Origin: Citrobacter amalonaticus Y19
GTDB lineage: Bacteria > Pseudomonadota > Gammaproteobacteria > Enterobacterales > Enterobacteriaceae
Reading direction: 5' to 3'
DNA length: 64,000 nucleotides
NCBI RefSeq assembly: GCF_000981805.1
Contig: NZ_CP011132.1
Location: 124,001 to 188,000 of the forward strand
Shown here: one piece after another, positions 52,956 through 63,292 of the stretch
Layout: each line of letters opens with the position of its first letter
Numbering within the stretch: position 1 is the stretch's first letter
Program-made: the position numbers and the translations under genes
The notes under the pieces: model-generated
Databases searched by the model: none
What the model was told of the DNA's origin: nothing
What the model saw: the letters and a program-made list of their open reading frames with translations, nothing else

Positions 52956-55490
52956 ATGGCCGGGAATGACCGCGAGCCAATTGGACGCAAAGGGAAACCC
53001 ACGCGTCCGGTGAAACAAAAGGTGAGCCGTCGCCAACTCAGAGACGATGAGTACGACGACGATTATGATGATGACTATGAGGATGAAGAACCGATGCCGC
53101 GTAAAGGTAAAGGCAAAGGGCGTAAGCCTCGTGGTAAGCGCGGCTGGATGTGGCTGCTGCTGAAAATAGCGATTGTTTTTGCGGTACTGCTTGCCATCTA
53201 CGGCGTTTATCTGGATCAAAAAATCCGTAGCCGTATCGATGGCAAAGTCTGGCAGTTGCCGGCGGCGGTGTATGGCCGGATGGTCAACCTAGAGCCGGAA
53301 ATGTCGGTCAGCAAGAACGAGATGGTTAAACTGCTGGAAGCCACCCAGTACCGTCAGGTCAGCAAGATGACGCGTCCTGGCGAGTTTACCGTGCAGGCCA
53401 ACAGCATTGAGATGATCCGCCGTCCGTTTGATTTTCCGGACAGCAAAGAGGGTCAGGTGCGCGCGCGTCTGACGTTCGATGATGGTCGCCTGGATACCAT
53501 CGTCAACATGGATAACAACCGCCAGTTCGGTTTCTTCCGTCTCGATCCGCGCCTGATAACCATGCTGTCGTCGCCAAACGGCGAACAGCGTCTGTTTGTC
53601 CCACGCAGCGGCTTCCCGGATCTGCTGGTGGATACGCTGCTGGCGACCGAAGACCGTCATTTCTATGAACATGATGGGGTGAGTTTGTACTCTATCGGCC
53701 GCGCGGTGCTGGCGAACCTGACCGCCGGACGCACGGTACAGGGGGCAAGTACCCTGACCCAACAGCTGGTGAAAAACCTGTTCCTCTCCAGCGAACGTTC
53801 GTACTGGCGTAAGGCCAACGAAGCCTATATGGCGCTGCTGATGGATGCGCGCTACAGCAAAGATCGCATTCTTGAGCTGTATATGAACGAAGTGTATCTC
53901 GGTCAGAGCGGCGATAACGAAATTCGCGGCTTCCCGCTGGCGAGCCTGTACTACTTTGGCCGCCCGGTGGAAGAGCTGAGCCTTGATCAGCAGGCGCTGC
54001 TGGTGGGGATGGTGAAAGGGGCGTCAGTCTACAACCCGTGGCGTAACCCGAAACTGGCGCTTGAACGTCGTAACCTGGTGCTGCGTCTGCTGCAACAACA
54101 GCAGGTGATCGATCAGGAACTGTACGACATGCTGAGCGCCCGCCCGTTAGGCGTGCAGCCGCGTGGCGGGGTGATCTCACCACAGCCCGCGTTTATGCAG
54201 ATGGTGCGTCAGGAGTTGCAGGCGAAGCTGGGCGATAAAGTGAAAGATCTCTCCGGCGTGAAGATCTTCACCACCTTTGACTCTGTTGCCCAGGATGCTG
54301 CCGAGAAAGCGGCGGTTGACGGGATCCCGGAACTGAAAAAACAGCGCAAGCTGAGCGATCTGGAAACCGCGATTGTGGTGGTGGACCGCTTTAGTGGCGA
54401 AGTTCGCGCCATGGTCGGTGGCGCTGAGCCGCAGTTTGCCGGTTATAACCGCGCGATGCAGGCGCGTCGTTCGATTGGTTCTCTGGCCAAACCGGCGACC
54501 TATCTGACCGCGCTGAGCCAGCCGAAAATCTATCGCCTGAACACCTGGATTGCCGATGCGCCGATTGCGCTGCGCCAGCCAAACGGTCAGGTGTGGTCGC
54601 CGCAGAACGACGATCGTCGTTACAGCGAAAGCGGCAAAGTCATGTTAGTGGATGCGTTGACGCGCTCGATGAACGTACCGACGGTTAATCTGGGGATGGC
54701 GCTTGGCCTGCCAGCCGTCACCGATACCTGGCTGAAGCTGGGCGTGCCGAAAGAGCAGTTGCATCCGGTTCCGGCTATGCTGCTGGGGGCGCTGAACCTG
54801 ACGCCTATCGAAGTGGCGCAGGCGTTCCAGACGATCGCCAGCGGCGGTAACCGTGCGCCGCTTTCCGCGCTGCGTTCGGTTATTGCTGAAGACGGCACCG
54901 TGCTGTACCAGAGCTTCCCGCAGGCGGAGCGCGCCGTTCCGGCTCAGGCCGCCTATATGACGCTGTGGACGATGCAGCAGGTTGTGCAGCGCGGCACCGG
55001 TCGCCAGCTTGGCGCGAAGTATCCGAATCTGCATCTGGCGGGTAAAACCGGGACCACGAACAATAACGTCGATACGTGGTTTGCCGGTATTGACGGCAGT
55101 CAGGTGACCATCACCTGGGTAGGTCGCGATAACAACCAGCCAACGAAGCTGTACGGGGCGAGTGGGGCTATGTCGATTTATCAGCGCTATCTGGCGAACC
55201 AGACGCCGACGCCGCTGACGCTGACCCCGCCGGAGGATATTGCGGAGATGGGCGTCGACTATGACGGTAACTTTGTCTGCAGTGGCGGTATGCGCACGTT
55301 GCCGGTCTGGACATCAGATCCGGATTCACTCTGCCAGCAGGGCGAAATGCAACAGCCGACCGGGAACCCGTTCGATCAATCTTCTCAGCCGCAGCAACAG
55401 CAGCAACAGCAGCAACAGCCGCCGAAGGAAGAGAAGAAAGACAGCGACGGGGTAGCGGGCTGGATTAAGGATATGTTCGGCAGTAACTAA
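52956..55490 (+). CDS. mrcB: Bifunctional penicillin-binding protein 1b
   Basis: 844 aa from ATG at 52956. An acidic then basic cytoplasmic tail (DDEYDDDYDD; PRKGKGKGRKPRGKRG) is followed by one membrane helix (~residues 65-85), the UB2H domain and the GT51 glycosyltransferase (ATEDRHFYEHDG, catalytic Glu). The transpeptidase has SLAK, SMN and KTGT motifs. It polymerises and cross-links peptidoglycan in the periplasm. The tail carries a Gln-rich run encoded by CAG/CAA repeats (around 55390-55420). Confidence 0.97.
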   Translation: MAGNDREPIGRKGKPTRPVKQKVSRRQLRDDEYDDDYDDDYEDEEPMPRKGKGKGRKPRGKRGWMWLLLKIAIVFAVLLAIYGVYLDQKIRSRIDGKVWQLPAAVYGRMVNLEPEMSVSKNEMVKLLEATQYRQVSKMTRPGEFTVQANSIEMIRRPFDFPDSKEGQVRARLTFDDGRLDTIVNMDNNRQFGFFRLDPRLITMLSSPNGEQRLFVPRSGFPDLLVDTLLATEDRHFYEHDGVSLYSIGRAVLANLTAGRTVQGASTLTQQLVKNLFLSSERSYWRKANEAYMALLMDARYSKDRILELYMNEVYLGQSGDNEIRGFPLASLYYFGRPVEELSLDQQALLVGMVKGASVYNPWRNPKLALERRNLVLRLLQQQQVIDQELYDMLSARPLGVQPRGGVISPQPAFMQMVRQELQAKLGDKVKDLSGVKIFTTFDSVAQDAAEKAAVDGIPELKKQRKLSDLETAIVVVDRFSGEVRAMVGGAEPQFAGYNRAMQARRSIGSLAKPATYLTALSQPKIYRLNTWIADAPIALRQPNGQVWSPQNDDRRYSESGKVMLVDALTRSMNVPTVNLGMALGLPAVTDTWLKLGVPKEQLHPVPAMLLGALNLTPIEVAQAFQTIASGGNRAPLSALRSVIAEDGTVLYQSFPQAERAVPAQAAYMTLWTMQQVVQRGTGRQLGAKYPNLHLAGKTGTTNNNVDTWFAGIDGSQVTITWVGRDNNQPTKLYGASGAMSIYQRYLANQTPTPLTLTPPEDIAEMGVDYDGNFVCSGGMRTLPVWTSDPDSLCQQGEMQQPTGNPFDQSSQPQQQQQQQQQPPKEEKKDSDGVAGWIKDMFGSN

Positions 55491-55497
55491 TCGCCGT

Positions 55498-55587
55498 GCC
55501 GGATGGCGCTTCGCTTATCCGGCCTACAGGGCTCATGCAGGTATTGGGCTGGTAGGCTGGATAAGGCATTTTTGCCGCCATCCGGCA
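55498..55587. repeat. REP/BIME element after mrcB
   Basis: Two inverted REP units: GCCGGATGGCG ... TATCCGGC (55498-55523) and GGCTGGATAAGGC ... GCCATCCGGC (55554-55585). Typical enterobacterial palindromic repeats in an intergenic gap. The rest of the gap up to fhuA is AT-rich promoter DNA. Confidence 0.85.
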
Positions 55588-55721
55588 ATTCTCCTACAAA
55601 AACATTTCGCACCACTTTCTTAACCCTTTCTTTTCATCTGGATATTTCTTAACCCCTTAGTTTTGGTGGGGACGCGTATCGCTTGCTATCGCGCCCGCGT
55701 TTCGAATATTATTCTGCCGTC

Positions 55722-55752
55722 ATAATAATAATTCTCGTTTACGTTATCATTC
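55722..55752 (+). promoter_or_regulatory. Fur-box-like region upstream of fhuA
   Basis: ATAATAATAATTCTCG, then ACGTTATCATTCAC, contains several NAT(A/T)AT-type hexamers. It lies 23-53 bp before the fhuA start, at the place of the known E. coli Fur site. Iron-replete Fur should repress fhuACDB. Confidence 0.55.
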
Positions 55753-55774
55753 ACTTTCCATCAGAGATATACCA

Positions 55775-58027
55775 ATGGCGCGTCAAAAAACTGCTCAGCC
55801 AAAACACTCGCTGCGTAAAATCGCAGTTGTAGTAGCCACAGCGGTTAGCGGCATGTCTGTCTATGCACAGGCGGCGGTTGAACCGAAAAAAGAAGACACT
55901 ATCACCGTCACCGCCGCTCCTGCTCCGCAGGAAAGTGCGTGGGGTCCGGCGGCGACGATCGCCGCACGCCAGTCAGCTACCGCAACCAAAACGGATACCC
56001 CTATTCAAAAAGTTCCACAGTCTATTTCTGTGGTGACTGCGGAAGAGATGGCGCTGCATCAGCCGAAATCGGTGAAAGAGGCGCTCAGCTACACCCCAGG
56101 CGTTGCCGTGGGTACTCGTGGCGCATCCAACACCTATGACTACCTGATTATTCGCGGTTTCGCTGCCGATGGCCAAAGTCAGAATAACTATCTGAATGGC
56201 CTGAAGATGCAGGGGAACTTCTACAACGATGCGGTGATTGACCCCTATATGCTGGAACGCGCGGAAGTGATGCGTGGGCCGGTTTCCGTTCTGTACGGTA
56301 AGAGCAACCCTGGCGGTTTGTTGAACATGGTCAGCAAGCGTCCAACCACCGAGCCGCTGAAAGAAGTTCAGTTTAAAATGGGCACTGACAGCCTGTTCCA
56401 GACGGGCTTTGACTTCAGCGATGCGCTGGATGATGACGGTGTGTACTCTTATCGCTTAACCGGTCTGGCCCGCTCGGCGAATGCGCAACAGCAGGGTGCA
56501 GAAGAACAGCGTTATGCCATCGCGCCATCCTTTAGCTGGCGTCCGGATGACAAGACCAACTTCACGTTCCTGTCTTACTTCCAGAACGAACCAGAGACCG
56601 GTTACTACGGTTGGCTGCCGAAAGAAGGGACAGTCAGCACGCTGCCAAACGGTAAGCGTTTGTCGACCGACTTCAACGAAGGCGCGAACAACAATACCTA
56701 CTCTCGTAATGAGAAGATGGTCGGTTACAGCTTTGATCACGAATTCAACGACACCTTTACCGTGCGCCAGAACCTGCGTTACGCGGAAAACAAAGTGTCG
56801 CAGAACAGCGTCTACGGCTATGGCATGTGCTCCGATCCGCTCTATTCGAGCAACCCGAGCACCAGCCCTTGCGCCAGCGTACCGCAGTCACAGTGGGGCC
56901 ATACGCTGACCCGTCAGTACGTGGATGATAACGAAAAACTGCAGAACTTCTCTGTGGATACCCAGTTGCAAAGCAAGTTTGCGACCGGCTCTTTAGATCA
57001 CACCCTGCTGACCGGCGTTGACTTTATGCGCATGCGTAACGACATCGACTCCTGGTTTGGCTGGGCGGGTTCGGTTGCACCGTCTGACATCTACAACCTT
57101 GATCGCAGCGACTTCGATTTTGGTTCACACCCAGGTCCTGGCGCCGCTTACCGCGTTCTGAATAAGCAGAAGCAGACCGGCGTGTACGCCCAGGATCAGA
57201 TGCAGTGGGATAACGTGCTGGTAACCCTGGGCGGACGTTACGACTGGGCGCAGCAGGACACTCTGGATCGTGAAGAGAATACCCAGCATTCACGTAATGA
57301 TAACGAGTTCACCTGGCGTGGCGGCGTGAACTACCTGTTCGACAACGGCGTGACCCCGTACTTCAGCTACAGCGAATCGTTCGAACCGGCTTCTACCGTG
57401 GGCGCGAATGGCAGCATCTTTGCACCGTCCAAAGGCAAACAGTACGAAGCGGGCGTGAAATATGTCCCGAGCGATCGTCCGATCGTGATCACCGGTGCGG
57501 TTTATCAACTGACCAAAACCAACAACCTGATGGCGGATCCTAACGGTTCCTTCTTCTCAGTTGAAGGCGGTGAAATTCGTTCACGCGGCGTCGAAGTTGA
57601 AGCGAAAGCGGCGCTGTCTGCCAGCGTTAACGTGGTCGGTTCCTACACCTATACGGATGCGGAATACACCACCGACACCAACTACAAAGGCAACACCCCG
57701 GCGCAGGTGCCAAAACACATGGCGTCGCTGTGGGGCGATTACACGATGTTTGACGGCCCGCTCTCCGGCCTGACTCTGGGTACTGGCGTTCGCTATACCA
57801 GCTCCAGCTATGGCGATCCGGCGAACTCCTTTAAAGTCGGCAGCTACACCCTGGTGGATGCGCTGGTCCGGTACGACCTGGCACGCCTTGGCATGGCGGG
57901 TTCCAACGTCGCGCTGCACGTCAACAACCTGTTCGACCGCGAATACGTCGCCAGCTGCTTTAACACCTATGGCTGCTTCTGGGGCGCGGAACGTCAGGTC
58001 GTTGCTACTGCAACTTTCCGTTTCTAA
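55775..58027 (+). CDS. fhuA: Ferrichrome outer-membrane receptor FhuA
   Basis: 750 aa (E. coli 747 with signal). A signal peptide ends near VYAQA/A. The TonB box is DTITVTAAP. The plug domain spans about residues 55-190 (VPQSISVVTAEEM, DYLIIRGFAADG); a 22-strand barrel follows and ends in Phe (TATFRF), as outer-membrane proteins do. It imports ferrichrome with TonB energy and in E. coli is the receptor of phages T1, T5 and phi80. The operon continues with fhuC, D and B. Confidence 0.96.
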   Translation: MARQKTAQPKHSLRKIAVVVATAVSGMSVYAQAAVEPKKEDTITVTAAPAPQESAWGPAATIAARQSATATKTDTPIQKVPQSISVVTAEEMALHQPKSVKEALSYTPGVAVGTRGASNTYDYLIIRGFAADGQSQNNYLNGLKMQGNFYNDAVIDPYMLERAEVMRGPVSVLYGKSNPGGLLNMVSKRPTTEPLKEVQFKMGTDSLFQTGFDFSDALDDDGVYSYRLTGLARSANAQQQGAEEQRYAIAPSFSWRPDDKTNFTFLSYFQNEPETGYYGWLPKEGTVSTLPNGKRLSTDFNEGANNNTYSRNEKMVGYSFDHEFNDTFTVRQNLRYAENKVSQNSVYGYGMCSDPLYSSNPSTSPCASVPQSQWGHTLTRQYVDDNEKLQNFSVDTQLQSKFATGSLDHTLLTGVDFMRMRNDIDSWFGWAGSVAPSDIYNLDRSDFDFGSHPGPGAAYRVLNKQKQTGVYAQDQMQWDNVLVTLGGRYDWAQQDTLDREENTQHSRNDNEFTWRGGVNYLFDNGVTPYFSYSESFEPASTVGANGSIFAPSKGKQYEAGVKYVPSDRPIVITGAVYQLTKTNNLMADPNGSFFSVEGGEIRSRGVEVEAKAALSASVNVVGSYTYTDAEYTTDTNYKGNTPAQVPKHMASLWGDYTMFDGPLSGLTLGTGVRYTSSSYGDPANSFKVGSYTLVDALVRYDLARLGMAGSNVALHVNNLFDREYVASCFNTYGCFWGAERQVVATATFRF

Positions 58028-58074
58028 TTTTTCTTTGGGCACGCATGGCGTGCCCGCTTTACAAGTTGGCCGCT

Positions 58075-58872
58075 ATGCAGGAACAGACCCATCATCCCGA
58101 TACCACGTTTGCACTGCGTGATGTCTCCTTTCGCGTGCCCGGTCGCACGCTTCTGCATCCTCTGTCGTTAACCTTTCCTGTCGGTAAAGTGACTGGCCTT
58201 ATCGGCCACAACGGTTCAGGTAAATCCACGTTGTTGAAAATGTTGGGTCGCCATCAGCCGCCGTCAGAAGGGGACATCCTGCTCGATGCCCAGCCGCTGA
58301 ACAGTTGGAACAGCAAAGCGTTTGCCCGTAAGGTGGCGTATTTGCCGCAGCAGTTGCCGCAGGCCGAAGGGATGACCGTACGCGAACTGGTGGCGATTGG
58401 TCGCTATCCGTGGCACGGGGCGCTGGGCCGTTTTGGCGTTGCGGACAGAGAAAAAGTAGAAGAAGCGATCGCGCTGGTGGGATTAAAACCGCTGGCGCAT
58501 CGCCTGGTTGACAGTCTTTCCGGCGGTGAACGTCAGCGCGCGTGGATTGCCATGCTGGTGGCGCAGGACAGCCGCTGTCTGCTGCTGGATGAACCCACCT
58601 CGGCGCTGGATATCGCCCATCAGGTTGATGTGCTGGCGCTGGTGCATCGGCTTAGTCAGGAACGTGGCCTGACGGTGATCGCCGTGCTGCATGATATCAA
58701 CATGGCTGCCCGCTATTGTGACTACTTAGTCGCACTGCGCGGCGGCGAAATGATTGCCCAGGGAACGCCCGCCGACCTGATGCGTAGCGAAACCCTGGAA
58801 CGGATTTATGGCATCCCGATGGGGATCCTGCCGCATCCGGCAGGCGCTGCCCTTGTGAGTTTTGTGTATTGA
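58075..58872 (+). CDS. fhuC: Ferrichrome ABC importer ATPase FhuC
   Basis: 265 aa from ATG at 58075. Walker A GHNGSGKST, signature SLSGGERQR, Walker B CLLLDEPTSALD, switch HD in LHDINMAA. It powers hydroxamate siderophore import through FhuB. Its TGA shares one base with the fhuD ATG (TGATG). Confidence 0.97.
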   Translation: MQEQTHHPDTTFALRDVSFRVPGRTLLHPLSLTFPVGKVTGLIGHNGSGKSTLLKMLGRHQPPSEGDILLDAQPLNSWNSKAFARKVAYLPQQLPQAEGMTVRELVAIGRYPWHGALGRFGVADREKVEEAIALVGLKPLAHRLVDSLSGGERQRAWIAMLVAQDSRCLLLDEPTSALDIAHQVDVLALVHRLSQERGLTVIAVLHDINMAARYCDYLVALRGGEMIAQGTPADLMRSETLERIYGIPMGILPHPAGAALVSFVY

Positions 58873-59762
58873 TGAGCGGTTTACCTCACATAACGCGTCG
58901 TCGTTTATTAACGGCGATGGCGCTCTCTCCGCTGCTCTGGCAGATGAAACCGGCGCGCGCGGCCTCGGTCGATCCGCATCGCATCGTGGCGCTGGAGTGG
59001 TTGCCGGTCGAGCTGTTGCTGGCGCTTGGCGTGACGCCTTACGGCGTAGCGGACATTCCCAATTACCGCCTGTGGGTGAACGATCCCCCATTGCCGGCGT
59101 CGGTGATTGATGTCGGCTTACGCACTGAACCGAATCTTGAACTGCTGACCGAAATGAAGCCCTCGTATATGTTCTGGTCGACAGGGTATGGTCCTTCCCC
59201 CGAGACGCTGGCGCGGATTTCCCCCGGACGCGGCTTCAACTTCAGCGATGGCAAACAGCCCTTAGCGGTGGCCCGTCGGTCTCTGACCGAGATGGCGCAG
59301 ATGCTGAATCTGGAACCGGCGGCTGAGCGACATCTGGCAGAATACGACCAGTTTATCGCCAGCCGGAAACCGCGCTTTGTGCAGCGTGGCGAACGCCCAC
59401 TCCTGCTGATCACTCTCCTCGATCCTCGCCATATGCTGGTCTTCGGCCCGAACTGCCTGTTCCAGGAGGTGCTGGATGAGTACGGTATTCGTAACGCCTG
59501 GCAGGGGGAAACCAACTTCTGGGGCAGCACCGTGGTGGGAATCGATCGTCTTGCGGCCTACAAAGATGCCGATGTGCTCTGCTTTGATCATGGCAATGAC
59601 AAAGAGATGGCGGCACTGATGGCTACACCGCTCTGGCAGGCAATGCCGTTTGTGCGCGAAGGGCGTTTCCAGCGCGTACCCCCCGTGTGGTTCTATGGTG
59701 CCACATTGTCGACCATGAACTTTGTGCGCATTCTGGATACTGCGCTGGGGGGCAAAGCGTGA
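58872..59762 (+). CDS. fhuD: Periplasmic hydroxamate siderophore-binding protein FhuD
   Basis: 296 aa. An N-terminal Arg-Arg-Arg stretch (ITRRRLLTAMALSPL) resembles a Tat-type signal, cut near ARA/A. The mature lobe pair is linked by a long helix. It delivers ferrichrome, coprogen and similar chelates to FhuB. It overlaps fhuC by one base and fhuB by four (GTGA). Confidence 0.96.
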   Translation: MSGLPHITRRRLLTAMALSPLLWQMKPARAASVDPHRIVALEWLPVELLLALGVTPYGVADIPNYRLWVNDPPLPASVIDVGLRTEPNLELLTEMKPSYMFWSTGYGPSPETLARISPGRGFNFSDGKQPLAVARRSLTEMAQMLNLEPAAERHLAEYDQFIASRKPRFVQRGERPLLLITLLDPRHMLVFGPNCLFQEVLDEYGIRNAWQGETNFWGSTVVGIDRLAAYKDADVLCFDHGNDKEMAALMATPLWQAMPFVREGRFQRVPPVWFYGATLSTMNFVRILDTALGGKA

Positions 59763-61741
59763 GCAAGCGTATTGCGCGCTTCCCGGCGTTATTGTTGGCG
59801 CTGCTGTTTATTGTCGCCGTGGGCTTAACCTGGACGAACTTCTCCGTTGCGCTGCCGCGCGCTCAGTGGCAGCAGGCGCTGTGGTTACCCAATATCGACA
59901 TCATCGAGCAGATGATTTTCCACTACAGCCTTCTCCCTCGTCTGGTGATTTCCCTGCTGGTGGGTGCCGGGCTGGGCCTGGTTGGCGTGCTCTTTCAGCA
60001 GGTGTTGCGTAACCCGCTGGCGGAACCGACCACGCTGGGCGTGGCGACCGGCGCACAGTTGGGGATGACGGTCACGACGTTATGGGCGATCCCGGGCGTA
60101 ATGGCCGCACAGTTCGCCGCGCTTGCCGGAGCCTGTATTGTCGGGGCGCTGGTGTTTGGCGTCGCGTGGGGGAAACGTCTTTCTCCCGTCACGCTGATCC
60201 TCGCCGGTCTGGTGGTCAGTCTGTACTGCGGGGCCATCAACCAACTGTTGGTTATCTTTCACCACGATCAGTTGCAAAGCATGTTCCTGTGGAGTACCGG
60301 AACGCTGACGCAAACCGACTGGGGCGGCGTGCAGCGTCTGTGGCCGCAACTGCTGGGCGGCGTGATGCTCACGCTGTTGCTGTTGCGCCCGCTGACCCTG
60401 ATGGGGCTGGATGACGGCGTTGCGCGCAACTTAGGGCTGGCGCTGTCGCTGGCGCGTCTGGCGGCCCTGACGCTGGCGATTGTGCTCAGCGCGCTGCTGG
60501 TCAATGCAGTGGGGATTATCGGTTTTATCGGCCTGTTTGCGCCGTTGCTGGCGAAAATGCTGGGCGCGCGCCGTTTGCTGGCGCGTCTGATGCTGGCTCC
60601 GCTGATCGGGGCGCTGATTCTCTGGCTGTCCGATCAGGTCATTCTCTGGCTGACCCGGGTATGGATGGAAGTCTCTACCGGTTCAGTCACCGCGCTGATC
60701 GGCGCACCGCTACTGCTGTGGCTATTGCCGCGCCTGCGCAGCATGAGTGCGCCGGACATGAACGTCAGCGATCGGGTAGCGACAGAGCGTCAGCATGTGC
60801 TGGGTTATGCGCTGATCGGCGGCGTGCTGCTGTTGATTGGGGCGTATGTCGCGCTGTCGTTGGGGCGTGACGCACAGGGCTGGAGCTGGGCCAGCGGCGT
60901 ACAACTGGAAGAACTGATGCCCTGGCGCTGGCCGCGCATTCTGGCGGCGATGTTCGCCGGGGTGATGCTGGCGGTGGCGGGCTGTATTATTCAACGATTG
61001 ACCGGTAATCCGATGGCGAGTCCTGAGGTGCTGGGGATCAGCTCCGGTGCGGCGTTCGGCGTCGTCCTGATGCTGTTTCTGGTGCCGGGCAATGCGTTTG
61101 GCTGGCTGCTGCCCGCCGGGAGTCTCGGCGCTGCAGCCACGCTGCTGATCATTCTGATCGCCGCCGGACGGGGAGGATTCTCCCCCCACCGTATGCTGCT
61201 GGCCGGGATGGCGCTCAGTACCGCATTCACAATGCTGCTGATGATGCTACAGGCGAGCGGCGATCCGCGTATGGCCGGAGTGCTGACCTGGATCTCCGGT
61301 TCGACCTATAACGCGTCGGGCGAGCAGGTGCTGCACACCGGGATGGTGATGGTGATCCTGCTGGCCATCACGCCGCTGTGCCGTCGTTGGTTGACGATTT
61401 TACCGCTGGGCGGCGATACCGCACGCGCAGTCGGCATCGCGCTGACGCCGTCGCGGGTGGCTCTGCTGTTGCTGGCGGCCAGTCTGACAGCCACCGCCAC
61501 AATGACGATTGGCCCACTGAGCTTTGTCGGGCTGATGGCGCCGCATATCGCGCGGATGTTAGGTTTTCGTCGAACGATGCCGCATATTGTGATGTCGGCG
61601 CTGGCGGGGGGATTATTGCTGATCTTCGCCGACTGGTGCGGACGGATGGTGCTGTTTCCGTACCAGATCCCGGCAGGGATACTCTCGACGTTTATCGGTG
61701 CACCATATTTTATCTATCTGTTACGTAAGCAGAGTCGTTGA
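59759..61741 (+). CDS. fhuB: Ferrichrome importer permease FhuB (double-length)
   Basis: 660 aa from GTG at 59759, inside the fhuD stop (GTGA). It is two fused BtuC/FecCD-type halves with about 20 membrane helices. Repeated motifs are GVLFQQVLRNPLAEPTTLGV in the first half and GCIIQRLTGNPMASPEVLGI in the second. A longer in-frame extension to 59687 lies within fhuD and is not used. It ends the fhuACDB operon. Confidence 0.96.
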   Translation: MSKRIARFPALLLALLFIVAVGLTWTNFSVALPRAQWQQALWLPNIDIIEQMIFHYSLLPRLVISLLVGAGLGLVGVLFQQVLRNPLAEPTTLGVATGAQLGMTVTTLWAIPGVMAAQFAALAGACIVGALVFGVAWGKRLSPVTLILAGLVVSLYCGAINQLLVIFHHDQLQSMFLWSTGTLTQTDWGGVQRLWPQLLGGVMLTLLLLRPLTLMGLDDGVARNLGLALSLARLAALTLAIVLSALLVNAVGIIGFIGLFAPLLAKMLGARRLLARLMLAPLIGALILWLSDQVILWLTRVWMEVSTGSVTALIGAPLLLWLLPRLRSMSAPDMNVSDRVATERQHVLGYALIGGVLLLIGAYVALSLGRDAQGWSWASGVQLEELMPWRWPRILAAMFAGVMLAVAGCIIQRLTGNPMASPEVLGISSGAAFGVVLMLFLVPGNAFGWLLPAGSLGAAATLLIILIAAGRGGFSPHRMLLAGMALSTAFTMLLMMLQASGDPRMAGVLTWISGSTYNASGEQVLHTGMVMVILLAITPLCRRWLTILPLGGDTARAVGIALTPSRVALLLLAASLTATATMTIGPLSFVGLMAPHIARMLGFRRTMPHIVMSALAGGLLLIFADWCGRMVLFPYQIPAGILSTFIGAPYFIYLLRKQSR

Positions 61742-61751
61742 TTCCGTTGTT

Positions 61752-61785
61752 TGCCGGATAAGACGCTTCGCGTCGCCATCCGGCA
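61752..61785. repeat. REP element between fhuB and hemL
   Basis: TGCCGGATAAGACGC ... GCCATCCGGCA, an imperfect palindrome of REP type between two convergent genes. Confidence 0.85.
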
Positions 61786-61822
61786 ATAAAAAAGCCGGGT
61801 GGCGGCTTCGCCTTACCCGGCC
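61785..61822 (-). terminator. Terminator of hemL
   Basis: GCCGGGT (61794-61800) pairs with ACCCGGC (61815-61821). Read on the minus strand it ends in TTTTTTATT. Confidence 0.85.
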
Positions 61823-61843
61823 TACGGTTTAAAACGTACTCGG

Positions 61844-63124
61844 TTACAGCTTCGCAAACACCCGACGGGCGGCGTCAATGGTGTTATTGATGTCTTCCAT
61901 ACTGTGCGCCACGGACATAAAGCCCGCTTCAAAGGCGGACGGCGCAAGGTAAATCCCCTCGTCCAGCATCATGTGGAAGAAGCGCTTAAAGCGCTCCACG
62001 TCGCAGGCCATCACGTCCTGATAACAGGTGACGGTTTTCGCGTCGGTGAAGAAAATCCCGAACATGCCGCCAACGTGGTTAACGACCAGCGGGATTGCGG
62101 TGTCCTGTGCCGCTTCCAGCAGACCTTCCGCCAGGCGCGTCGTCAGGTCATCCAGCGTTTCGTGAATGCCCGGCTGCGCCACTTCAGTCAGACAGGCAAA
62201 ACCTGCCGCCATCGCAATCGGGTTGCCGGAGAGGGTGCCAGCCTGATAGACCGGGCCAGTCGGCGCCAGCGCGTCCATCACGTCGCGACGACCGCCAAAC
62301 GCGCCCACAGGCATCCCGCCGCCGATGATTTTGCCCAGGCAGGTCAAATCGGGTACCACGTTGTAGTAGTCCTGTGCGCCTGCCAGCGCGACGCGAAAGC
62401 CGGTCATCACTTCGTCGATAATCAGCAGCGCGCCGAACTCATCGCACAGCGCACGCAGACCCGGCAGGAATTCCGGCAGCGGCGGGATGCAGTTCATGTT
62501 ACCTGCGACCGGTTCAACGATGATGCAGGCAATCTCCTGTGGGAACTGCTCGAACGCCGCGCGCACGGAATTGAGATCGTTATAGGTGCAGGTCAGAGTG
62601 TGCTTCGCGAAATCTGCCGGTACGCCCGGAGAGTTCGGCTGACCCAGCGTCAGCGCGCCGGAACCCGCTTTGACCAGCAGGCAGTCCGCATGACCGTGGT
62701 AGCAACCTTCAAATTTGATTATCTTATCGCGGCCGGTGAAGCCGCGCGCCAGACGAATGGCGCTCATGGTCGCTTCGGTACCGGAGTTGACCATTCGCAC
62801 CATGTCCATCGTCGGCACCAGTTCGGTCACCAGTTCCGCCATTTTGACTTCCATCTCGGTCGGCGCGCCGAAGCTTAAGCCCCGTGCGGCCGCTTCAATC
62901 ACCGCGTTGCGGATTGCCGGATGGTTGTGACCCAGCACCATCGGTCCCCAGGAGCCGACGTAATCGATATAGGCTTTACCATCGACATCGTACAGATACG
63001 CGCCGTCCGCTTTTTCGATAAACAGCGGAGTACCACCCACGCCAGTAAAGGCGCGAACAGGGGAGTTAACGCCGCCGGGGATTAGCTCGCGTGCTGCGCT
63101 GTAGAGGTTTTCAGACTTACTCAT
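61844..63124 (-). CDS. hemL: Glutamate-1-semialdehyde 2,1-aminomutase
   Basis: 426 aa, the E. coli length. A PLP aminotransferase fold; the Schiff-base Lys is in CLGKIIGGGMPVGAFGG (about residue 265). It converts glutamate-1-semialdehyde to 5-aminolevulinate, the tetrapyrrole precursor. Upstream 63125-63292 is shared with the divergent clcA promoter. Confidence 0.97.
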   Translation of the reverse strand: MSKSENLYSAARELIPGGVNSPVRAFTGVGGTPLFIEKADGAYLYDVDGKAYIDYVGSWGPMVLGHNHPAIRNAVIEAAARGLSFGAPTEMEVKMAELVTELVPTMDMVRMVNSGTEATMSAIRLARGFTGRDKIIKFEGCYHGHADCLLVKAGSGALTLGQPNSPGVPADFAKHTLTCTYNDLNSVRAAFEQFPQEIACIIVEPVAGNMNCIPPLPEFLPGLRALCDEFGALLIIDEVMTGFRVALAGAQDYYNVVPDLTCLGKIIGGGMPVGAFGGRRDVMDALAPTGPVYQAGTLSGNPIAMAAGFACLTEVAQPGIHETLDDLTTRLAEGLLEAAQDTAIPLVVNHVGGMFGIFFTDAKTVTCYQDVMACDVERFKRFFHMMLDEGIYLAPSAFEAGFMSVAHSMEDINNTIDAARRVFAKL

Positions 63125-63292
63125 GGATGGGTTCCTGGTTCGTAGAAAAAGTGAATGGTCGCTATTCTAGTTATTCAGAGAAGGTTATGAAAGTTTTGCG
63201 CATTTGAAACAGTACGATTTGCAGGGGATTTTCCGGGAAGAGGCGAGTACAATGCCGCCTCTGCATTTGTATTACCAATTAATGATCATCTG

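Noticed and set aside
61799..62878. 359-codon plus-strand open frame
   Set aside because: Antisense of hemL and begins within the hemL terminator.
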